Source of the DNA: Amoebophrya sp. AT5.2
Lineage: Eukaryota; Sar; Dinophyceae; Syndiniales; Amoebophryaceae
Length of the DNA stretch: 16,221 nt
Reading direction: 5' to 3'
Assembly: GCA_005223375.1 (NCBI GenBank)
Contig: RXOD01005048.1
Span: forward strand, 1 to 16,221
Under the pieces are notes generated by a model, which was given only the letters and a program-made list of their open reading frames with translations, had not been told where the DNA came from and searched no databases. Shown in pieces: positions 1 through 9,111 of this stretch (position 1 is its first letter; every line of letters starts with the position of its first letter). The position numbers and the translations under genes are program-made.

Positions 1-357
1 TCAAGCTGAGTTGGTTATCAGCATTCGCAGACATTTTCATTTATACGACCTTTATCTAAGTCACGACTGACAAAGCAAGTTGGGGCAGAGCACATAGTGG
101 CTTCGGACACGACAAATACATAGTATCATCCTGCTACGCCGCGGCTTTGACGAGTAGAATTCCGCAATTTACAATGCCTACATTTGATGTTTTCAGACGC
201 GATGCGACCTCGGGACGCGGCATTTAAAGAGCATTTCGACCGAAGATAGACCGCGTGTGCTACCGGTTTTACCAGGTCGCGGCGACTCGTGGAAACGAGC
301 AGCACAAACGCCGTTGCCTAAGGACCGCGCTCCGAGGTTGCGCGCAACGAGCATAAA
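1..357. other. Intergenic / 5' flank of the NUP210 gene
   Basis: No coding region is recognised on either strand. A pyrimidine-rich stretch ending in TTTTCAG at 190-196 looks like a splice acceptor. No matching donor or coding exon can be seen upstream inside the window, so it could be a spliced-leader (trans-splicing) acceptor or the 3' end of a 5'UTR intron. The antisense reading frame across 193-492 runs into the signal-peptide exon on the other strand and is judged a shadow. No convincing TATA box is seen. Confidence 0.5.
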
Positions 358-3300
358 ATGCCTGTGCAACGCGTTCTGAAGAAGGCCGCCCTTTTGGGCG
401 CTTGGTGTGGCCTTCTGGCTGTGCGGCCGGTGCTGGCGCAAAAACAGGAACAGAGCCGTATTTCGGCGAAAACAGTGCGGCTGCCTAACCATCCAGATGT
501 GCGATTCAGGATCGAAGCTTACGGCGGGTCCTTCTCCTGGGAATCACTCATGCCGGTACTGCTTCTTCGTTGCTTTTCACCAGGGGAAAAAAATGTTTTT
601 AGGTCCTTCATCAGCTGCTTCACCGGAACCGAACTGCAAAGGTACTCTTTGACAACGAACAATAAACATCACTTGTGCAATCATCAAATCTCCCACCACA
701 GGATATTGTTTCCGTCGTGGAGCAGGGTCCGGGGTACGCGATCGTCGCGCCGAAGAATCTGGGCAAAAGCGTCGTTTTCGCACGGGACGCAGAGCGCCAA
801 GGAGTGAAGCCCTGCGACGTCTACGTGAGCGACATTAACGAACTGGACATCGTGACGCCGGCGCGGCGGATAAACGTCGACGACGTCGACCAGCTTGCGG
901 TGCAAGGGTACGATGCCGAGCGGAATTTGTTCACCAGTTTGGAGGGAATCGCGTTCGACTGGCGCATCCGAGATCACAACATTCTGATGCACACGCAGAT
1001 GCGGGACACTGAGTACCGAAGCGAAGCTATTCATTGTTTTCTAGCTTGCATGCGTTTGAGTTTGTGTTTCCAACCTTGCCCATAGCGCCCACCCCAATCG
1101 CTTCGAGCCTAGCTCGCATCGGACCAACACCAAACACAATCAACCGATCGCAGGGCTTTCGTCTCCCGTCCGCGGGCCAATCTTGAGGACGACGGCAAGT
1201 ACAGTGACGTGGTTATGGTTCGTGGCAAAGCCACGGGGCAGACCATGGTTTCCGTGAAGACGGATCAGCTGTCTTCCAAGGACGTGTTGCTCACGATTTC
1301 GGAGAACTTGATGCTGTTCCCGACTTCCGTGAACACCCTCCCCGGCGCGGAGTTGCAGTTTGGCGTGAAAGTGTACAAGTCCGGCTCCGAGCTCGCGACG
1401 CTGCCCTTCGTCGAGCTGCCGACCCCGCACTTTTCGTTCCGCTCGCAGGACGCGAAGGCGGTCGGCGTGGACGAGAAGACGGGCGCGGCGACGGCGGCGG
1501 TTGCCATCAACGACAAGAACAAGCAGCAGCGGAGCGTTGTCACCGTGAAGGACACGCGCATCGAGAGCAACGACGCGAGCGCGAGCGTGACGGTCTCCGA
1601 CCCCGCGGCAATGCGCATCGTCGTGCGGCCGTACGACGAGGCGTTTGAGAAGTTGTTCGCGGCGGGGGTAGAAGGGCCCAACGGAAAATCAAAGAACCAG
1701 CTCCTGAATACCAACATGGAGGAGTGGAACGCCCTGTACCGCCAGCCGAGCCTCGTGAACTTGGTGGAGGGACGGAAGTACGTTGCGTACTTGCAGGTGG
1801 AGAACGCGGAATACACCACGCTGGCACTCCCCACGAACGTGGACGTGGAGTTCGGCTGCGCGGCACCGTGCCCGATCGACCGGCTCCTGCCGGAAGACGC
1901 GACGGAGCAAGCGTTGATGTTGCCCATTTGGGCCCAGCCGTTTGTCGCGAGGACGGTGGGCAAGGGCACGCTGCGGTTTGACAAGCTGAAAGTGAAGATG
2001 TTGAAAAACATAGGGGGCGGAAGCAAGACCGCAGGAGCTGCAAAAGGAGGGAAGGGGGGGAAGACGGCGAGAGAGGAAAAACTGTTCCCGAAGGTGAAGG
2101 CCGCGGAATTGCAGGTCCAGGTCTACCCGGGGATCGAGCCCTCAACGAGTCTTCTGGTCCTGCCGCCGACGCACGAGTTTGCGTTGACGGTGAAGGGCGG
2201 CACGGGCGCGTACGAGTACACGTCGGATTCGCGCGAAGTCGCGGTCGACGGAGCCGGAAAAGTAACGACAAAGGCCGCGGTCACCGACGCGAGAGTCACG
2301 ATCCGCGACAAAGCAAACGCAGACAATATGGCCGAGGTATGAATGTTTGAGTTTGTATTTGGAGTTTGGATCATCGAAGTAGAACGGTGATTCAGGGGAA
2401 CGAGAGTAGCAATACAGATCGCATTCGTGAGCTTGTCACTTCTACGCTTCGTCTCGAAAACATCGAAGCCATACCGTCGTTCATTCTCTCCACAGGTCCT
2501 CGTCCACGTCCGGGAGCTCGACAGACTGCTGTTCGAACCGACGAACAAGCAGGTGCCCTTCATAATCCAGCCTGGCAAGGGTGGTCTCGCCAAGTCCACG
2601 GAGGTCCCCGTTGTCGGCATCCCCAAGTCCGTGCCGTCGTCGGGGCTGGATGAATCTGATTTCAGGTTCCACGCCTGCGGGGGCTTGATGCCGTCCGCAG
2701 CCTTGTCCGAGCCGGAGTGGGGCGCGAAAATCGTCGGCGTGGAGCGACTACCGGCGGCAACGCGGGCGCTGCGCGGCCAGTGCGGCGTGGTGAAGGTGCG
2801 GCCGTTGCAGACGGGCGACGTGACCTTGAGTTTCGCGGCAGGTGGCGGAAAAGAAGCGGTTGTGCCGCACCACCACCCGCAGGAATTGTCGTTTTTCACT
2901 CCCATTCAGGTCGAATTCGTGAACGAGCTGCCGTTCCTGCCGCCGACCGTCAATGTCGGGGTTGCTGCGGCGGGCGCGGGGAAAAAGAACGAGGGTGCAA
3001 GTAGTCCACCTGCCGGAAGTAGCAGTGCCAGCAAGCAGAAGACGCCGCAAGGTCTGACTTCGGCAGCGATTGAACTCGGCGCGCGAATCTTTTTGAAATT
3101 TACGCAAGGCCCTCTTGTCGAGAAGAACGGGAAGCGCAAGACTCTGAAGCTGCTCGCGGCAGACAGCATTACTCCCGCAGCGACCAGCAACACGACCGCT
3201 ACGGGAACAGCAACGAAGTCTGCGGATCAGCAGTCCCCCGAGAAGATTGCGGTGATTTCCGAGGAGACGGAAGAGGGATTTTTCGTCCAGTGCCAGGACG

Positions 3301-6300
3301 TGGTGGGCAGCGTCATTTTGGAGGGCAGCATTTTCCTTCCCTCCGAGCAGCTCGAAACTACCACTCGTGCCTACTTGGACTGCGCCAAGCCCGACTTCGC
3401 GCGCATCTTTTCGATCGAGCGCAAGGACTTTGCGCTGCGCGATGCGGCGTACCCGATGTCGGCGGTTTGCGGGAAAAGCGAGGAGCACGAGCTACTGACC
3501 GTTGTGTACGCGAAGCAGGGGGCTCCCCTGCTCGCGCTGAAGTACGCCAGCACTGTCGAGTGGAAATCGAACTCTGTAATTACTACGCCGAGCGACTCGT
3601 ACAAACCGCGCGCGCTACTCAAAGTGGACTGCCCGCCGGGTGGTTTTGGCGAGAATAGCGAGGAGCACGACGTTGTGGTCACGGCGTCGTATCTGGGGAA
3701 GCAGGACAAAGTGACGCTGCGTCCGGCGCAGCAGGTGGAGGTGGTGTGGCCCGGCGCGCCGTCCGACAACTTGGTGTTCGGCGCGTGGTATTTGTTCACG
3801 ATTCGGGGCGGGAGCCGGCGGTGGCAGCTGAAGCTGGCGAAGTCGAAGGAACTGAAAATCATGCCCTTCGAGGATCCGCGAAAGCCGAACGCAGCCGGCT
3901 CCTCCGGACAAGTTGGAGCCGCGCAGCGCAAGGACAAGCACAAGGAGAAGGCCCTGTCGCAGGTGAAAGCAGGAACCTCTACCTCGGGCGCGAATGCAAC
4001 GCTAGCATCTTCAGAGGGGCTGTTGTCCGCCTACGACATGTCGATGGCGGCGCCGACGGCGACCTCGGACGGGATGGTGCCATCCACCTACCGAGTCCCC
4101 GAATGCAACATGGACGCCGACTGCCGGGGGCACTGGCATTTGACGTCGGAAGTGCTCGGTGAGGGCGAGGTGCGGATTGTCGATGAGGGTTTGCTGGGGT
4201 CGAAGCCAATCGAGATGACGTTCGACTTCCAACGCGTGAGCGCCATCGAGTGGCGACGCGGCGTGACGCAGGCCCAGGGCGAGTTGGGGAAACCGCTGCG
4301 CGTCGGCATCGACATGCGCGGATCCTCCTCTACGAGTGCTTCCGCGGACAACCTGCTGCACCCGCACCTGTGGAAGTCGAGCGGCCTGGCGTGCAGAGTG
4401 ATGCAGGGGCTGGGACAAAATGCGCGGGAGCTGGTCAGCACGACAACCGGCTCTGCAGCTGTCGTTGAATACCTTCGTCGAGGGGAGGACGGCTTCTTGC
4501 GGTTCAAGGATTTGGCGGTGGGCGACTACTCCGTGCGATGCAGCACGAAAGACAAGGGAGTGGTGTCGGGACTACTCACGCTGAAGATCTTCCCCCGGCT
4601 CCAGCTGTACCCGGCAAGACTGGTGGGCATGCCAAAACAAACGGCAGAATTCACGCTGCTCGGAGGTGCGAGCTCGGACACTACGTTGAGGTACTTAGTC
4701 ACGCAAGCATTGCTCCTAGTTTTTCTTGATGAAAGACCTAGACCGACGTAGACGTACGTAGGCATTTTCGATTGATGAAAACACGACGGGGGCCAAGAAC
4801 GAAGACGTCTTTCGAATACCGCACCCGTCCGGCAACAGGTACACGTCGCGCGATCCGTCTGTCGTTTCGGTGGAGGAGACGACCGGGCGACTGAAATTCC
4901 TCGCCGAGGGCACGGCCAAAGTCGAGGTGCGGGTCATGGACGCCCATGGGCCTGGCACTGTGCTCGCGACCGCCGCTTCCGATGTCGTCGTCGCCTGGCC
5001 GAAGCGAGTCGGGCTCGTCGCCGCGCCCGCAAAGGACGCGATGAAGCTCGTGGGCTCCCGCAACCTAGTCGCCGAGTTGTACAGCGCCAGTGACGAAGCC
5101 TTCACCCCGGCGTTGATCGGCGACCCGGAAAACGGGGACGGATGCCAGTTTTCGTGGAAGGTCGACGCCGCGGACCGGCTGCAGAGCGTCGGACGAATCA
5201 GCGCGGAATTGAGGCACGAGGACGTGATGTACGCCGGTTTTGGAGACGTGGAAAGGCTGGCGCGCGTGCAGCTGGACGTGTCGTGCGCGGGCGCCATTTA
5301 CGACGGGGCGAGCACGCTCAAGCTCGACCAGCTGATTTCGGTCGGCCGCCCGCTTCTGAAGGGCGATCATGTCGCAAGTAGTAGCCGCGTGGCGCTGCCG
5401 CTGCAGTCGACGCTCGAGCTGTCGAGCTTGGTCGGGGCGGAGGCAGCGAGCTCGGCCGGCTTCGCCGCCAACGTCGCGCACGTGCGCGGTGGCAGCTTCC
5501 AGGTTTCGGAGGGTCGTGAGAAAAAGCTGGAAACCGGCAAGGAGGAGGGGGACGGCGTGCTGCTGCTGCAGAGGGAGGGCCGAGAACCAGGCCTCGTCGC
5601 GGTGTCGGCGAGAAAAATAGACGAAGTGCGACTGGTGCAAAAGCTGGCTGCGGATGACGTGTCCGCGCTGTGCCAGGAGAACTGCCTGAAAGAGCTCGCG
5701 ACGAGCACTTCCAGCACGACGCCATTGCCGGATGCCATGCAGCTTTCTGGGAAAGCAGGGGCGGGAGCACAGCACCAGGGCCGCATGTACTGGGCGAGTA
5801 GCGGAACCGAAGACGTCGCCGCCAGTCCGAATAAGCTCGTGCTGCCTGTCGGCTCCTCCACCATCGTGGCAGTGTCACTGTTTTCCACCGGCCTCGCCAT
5901 GCTTTTCCCGGATAGCGGTGTGGAGCTGCGCGCGTTTTCCGCACACAATTCCGTCGTCTCTGCGGAACAGACGGTTAGCAACAGCGAGGTACGGCTTCGC
6001 GCAAACGAGGTGGGTTGCAGCGCCGTGCAATTCGAAGTGCAGCACCACGAGCAAGTCTTCTTTCAGGTCGTCTCCGTGTGCACGAAGCGCGAAACGCTTC
6101 TGCCCGTGAGCAAAGAACAGGGGGAAACAAGTACCGGACCTGAACAGCACAACCTCCTGCTGCACGAGGGAGCACGATCGAACTTTTTCGTCGCGAGCAA
6201 GAGCCGCCATTTGGTGATCCGCGTGCGCGAGTATAACGAGCAGGCGCAACACAAAAAACTGGTGGAGAAAGAGTTCACAGATCTGCTTCTCGAATCCAGA

Positions 6301-8335
6301 AAATCGTCTTCCGGGAAGCTGTCTACGCCGGGTGGCAGTACAACTGCCGCTAGCGGGGGAGTAAGCACGTCGGCGAGTGTGCGAGTAGTTTCCGCACGAA
6401 GAATATCACAGTCGGGGAACGCCCACGAACTCTTTTTGGAGGTTGCAACAGCCACACCAGAAGAAGTGGAAGCAGTTTGGTATGCGACGAGTAGTGCGCT
6501 GGGCCCGTATCTGGAGATGCACTGGGACATGAAGTTCGGAATTCGGCCGGAAAGCAGCGCGAACAACGAGGAAACCGACGCGAAGAGGTATGTATAAATT
6601 AAAAAAATAGGTTTTTTCATGATCAGCCCTAGAATTCAAGTGCATCATTCGTCAATCACACGAAGTCGATGCATGTGCTGTGCTTCGTATACTGTACGTA
6701 GTAGAGCTTGAGCTAGAGACCTCCGAAGACACATAGATACGCAATTTCTTTCTTCGCAGGTGTCCATACGGTCGTTGGTCTTCTTCCAACCCCCGAGTTG
6801 TTTCCTTCGAGAATCCTTCTGTCGGCGCCGCCACTGCCAAATCCGTCGGCCAGGCCACGGTGTCGTACTGCGGCGAGTTCGAGCAGACCACGACGGTGCT
6901 TGTCGAGAAAGTGGCGCAAATCCGGGCCCCGTCCGACATGCAGCAGCTTACTTCGCGCGGAACCGCCGACAAGGTGTACCGCATTCCGTTAGCGCTGCTC
7001 GACGAAGAACAGCGGGTCTTCGACACACAAAGCCCGTTTTTCTCGCAGCAGATCAGGCTACAGTGCGAGGGGGACAGCGTGTTAAGCTCCTTTTTCGAAG
7101 TCGCGCACATCGAACCGAGCGACGTAGACGCCGGACCGGCCTGTACGCTCAAGAAACGCACGCCAGAAACCTCGAAGCTGCTGGGCCTGAGTGAGAGGAT
7201 AGAAGAGGTAAAGCTGCGGGTCGCCGTGCTGCCGACGGATGGAGGACCATCCTCTTCTACTGAATCTCGGAGTGTGGTGGCGACGGGCGACATAAGCCTG
7301 CCATTCGTCCCAGGATTCGTCATTCTGGACGTCACGGGCAGGGAACTAGACCTCTCGCAAGGACTGCGATTGAGTACTTTCTTAAGAGCTTGACTTCGAC
7401 TTGCTTCTGACGTTGCTGTTTTTCTTGCATCGGAAGCTTCACTTGCTTCCTGCAGGTTTTTCAAAACGCTCCGCATCCATCCATTGTTTGCATTTATTTC
7501 TGCTTACCAAGAACAAGAAGTATGCGTATGGTATCTCAAGTCGAATCCTCAAACATCAGCTGCTTCGTCCCCGGCGGTAAGCCTCCGAATATGGACTGGG
7601 GGGCGCGACGTGCGGGTGCGGGCGTCTGATAGAAACATCAAGGTGGTCCAGGAGAAAAGCACCGAGACGCTTCACAGTGTCAACATCGTGCTGCAAGACA
7701 CATCGTCAACAGCCGGCGACGCGGCCGTGGTGGTTGAGGGGGAGCAGGGCTTCCTCGAAACGATCCAGCTCAGACTACCAGGTGCGCGCGAGGATAAAGT
7801 CCGAGCAGACGCAGCAAGCAAAACAGGCACGGCAGGAGCGAGTACAAGTTTTTTATTTTTTTCTACCGTTAATAATTTTGTCCTGTACCTGTGGGCCTGC
7901 GCCTGCGCGTGCGCGTCCGTCGGCATACTTAAAAGTTCCTGCTCTTGCTTTCAGTTTGAATCCGCTAGTCGACTCCCCCATCGGTACGCGGTTGCATCCT
8001 CAAAACTTTCAAAATCAGGCACTTCCGGCGGCTATCTCGGTGGTCTTTCCGGCTGGCAGTTTTTCTTCGCCCTCCTTGCGGTTATCGCCTCGGCGTATTA
8101 CCTCTTCGGAAGCGGGCTCCTCGGCGGCGCCTCCGCGGGGCAGTTTGCGGGGCCCCAGGGATACAGTCCGCAGCACTACGAGTCGCCGTTCCGCAAAGCC
8201 GACGAGAGTACCTTCTTCGACAACTCGCGGTACGTGGACCAGTCGCGCTTCATGGACAGAAGTAGCCTGGACATGAGCCGGAGTCCACCGATGTCGGCAG
8301 GACGGGCACTAGGGATGAACGCGAGCTACATGTAG
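358..8335 (+). CDS. NUP210: Nuclear pore membrane glycoprotein gp210 (NUP210-like), 8 exons
   Basis: Single-pass nucleoporin of the pore membrane; in known family members the long N-terminal part lies in the perinuclear lumen and a short tail faces the pore. Exons by my reading: 358-555, 702-1012, 1154-2336, 2496-4690, 4839-6587, 6760-7373, 7560-7841, 8019-8335. They sum to 6849 nt, an exact 2282 codons plus stop. Residues 1-27 form a signal peptide ending VRPVLA. Repeated gp210-like lumenal motifs follow, such as GGSFSWESLMPDIVSVVE near 57-74 (across intron 1), GAYEYTSDSREVAV near 520 and LRYTSRDPSVVSVEE near 1295 (across intron 4), in the Ig-like/BID-type pattern of the family. The transmembrane helix is about 2190-2208 (WQFFFALLAVIASAYYLF), with a tail of about 70 residues. 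It is longer than animal gp210 (about 1900), partly through Gly/Lys- and Ser-rich inserts. Introns 1-5 are well fixed by phase and homology. Intron 6 (acceptor 7559) and intron 7 (7842-8018) are less certain; intron 7 alternatives are donors at 7782 or 7799. Confidence 0.85.
8213..8281 (+). repeat. Short degenerate repeat in the gp210 cytoplasmic tail
   Basis: The tail after the transmembrane helix carries three consecutive hexads, FFDNSR, YVDQSR and FMDRSS, followed by a shortened LDMSR, then an SPP motif. The pattern is aromatic/hydrophobic pair, Asp, any residue, Ser, Arg/Ser. The DNA copies are diverged, so selection is on the protein pattern or the duplication is old. Ser-Arg and Ser-Pro contexts could be phosphorylation sites; that is inference. 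Confidence 0.6.
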
Positions 8336-9001
8336 GGAAATACGTTGCGGATCTAGATAGACTGTTATCGCTGCTGCTGGGTGAAATTGAAGATATCGAC
8401 CGGGATGAAACTCGACCAATGAATTCTGCCTTTCGATGAAGCTCGAAGGGAAACGAGGTGCAAAAGCAAGGAGAGCTCACGTTGTTTGCACTTTTCGTGT
8501 CCGGCAACGGAAGGGAAACATGATGTCCCACTCCCGACTCTCCCTGCTGTGTTCGTTTTAAATTTGCAATCAGCCAAACTGTATTTGTGAAGCGCATCGG
8601 AATCGAATCTGATGCCAACAGATCCGAAGCCGTAGAACTAAATAAAGTGCCAGTGCGAGGTTGAGGAAACCAAGCCAGGATGCTTCTTCGCCAGCACGCG
8701 GACGCGATCTGCTTCACCTCAACGCATTAGCTTTCGACGACATGAATAAATTCGACCTCGTGCGAAGAGCGGCCATAATTTTTGCGGAGCGAAGATGAAC
8801 GAAAATCACGCGGACCCCAATATGCAACCCCCAGCGCAGGAGCAGCAAAATTGGTTGTAGTAGCAGCGTCTGGCCCACCGAGGCGCTAGCCTTCAGATTA
8901 ATGCAAAGATAGACGAGTCTGTGACCACTGTATTTCGCTTCTTACCGTTTTTCTCATTCATTCGCGCCTGCCGACGCTCTAGCATATGCACCAAAAACAG
9001 A
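8336..9001. other. Spacer: NUP210 3'UTR and leader of the zinc-finger gene
   Basis: No coding region is recognised. AATAAA occurs at 8641 and again near 8745; either could be chance. CTTCAG at 8891-8896 is a possible acceptor for cis or trans splicing of the next transcript. The leader then holds a minimal ATG reading frame (ATG CAA AGA TAG, from about 8900) and a longer upstream ATG at 8986. Confidence 0.4.
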
Positions 9002-9111
9002 ATGATGACGACCGCGGCGACCCTTCCGGTAGAGAAACTCTCTGGCGCGAGCTGCGCTGCCTGCGGGTTGGCTATCACGACGCTGTCAACCCAGATCGCG
9101 GTTCCGTATAG
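8986..9111 (+). other. Upstream ORF overlapping the start of the zinc-finger gene, out of frame
   Basis: An ATG sits 16 bases before the chosen start at 9002 and opens a different frame of 41 codons that stops at 9109-9111, inside the main coding region. The predicted peptide, beginning MHQKQNDDDRGD, resembles nothing I know. If the leader includes 8986, scanning ribosomes would meet this ATG first. It may be regulatory or incidental. Confidence 0.35.

Noticed and set aside
1265..3943. Long antisense open frames over NUP210 exons 3 and 4 (for example 1265-2026, 1540-2271, 2123-2905, 2748-3488, 3371-3943 on the - strand)
   Set aside because: They lie opposite GC-rich coding exons, are rich in Arg, Ser, Pro and Ala from GC bias, match no family I know, and two cross exon/intron boundaries of the real gene.
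5065..5981. Antisense and +2 frames over NUP210 exon 5
   Set aside because: Same reasons: several mutually overlapping frames opposite a well-supported exon, with composition typical of shadow frames.
7374..7455. NUP210 intron 6 ending at the TGCAG at 7451-7455
   Set aside because: The acceptor looks good, but the frame required from exon 6 would reach a stop near 7585 and lose the gp210-like SLRIWTGG segment; 7559 keeps the frame.
7842..7954. NUP210 intron 7 ending at TTTCAG 7951-7954
   Set aside because: With the GTAC donor at 7842 this acceptor gives an immediate stop; it works only with a poorer donor (GTCCGA at 7799), so 8018 is preferred but not proven.
7484..8335. One continuous 283-residue frame taken as a single gene or exon
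   Set aside because: Its first part is intron 6 sequence and its middle (about 7842-8018) is T-rich and unlike coding sequence; the flanking parts match the end of gp210. It is kept only as an intron-retention possibility.
8641..8646. AATAAA as the NUP210 polyadenylation signal
   Set aside because: It is about 300 bases past the stop, a second copy occurs near 8745, the other genes have no equivalent, and many alveolates do not use this signal; too weak to annotate.
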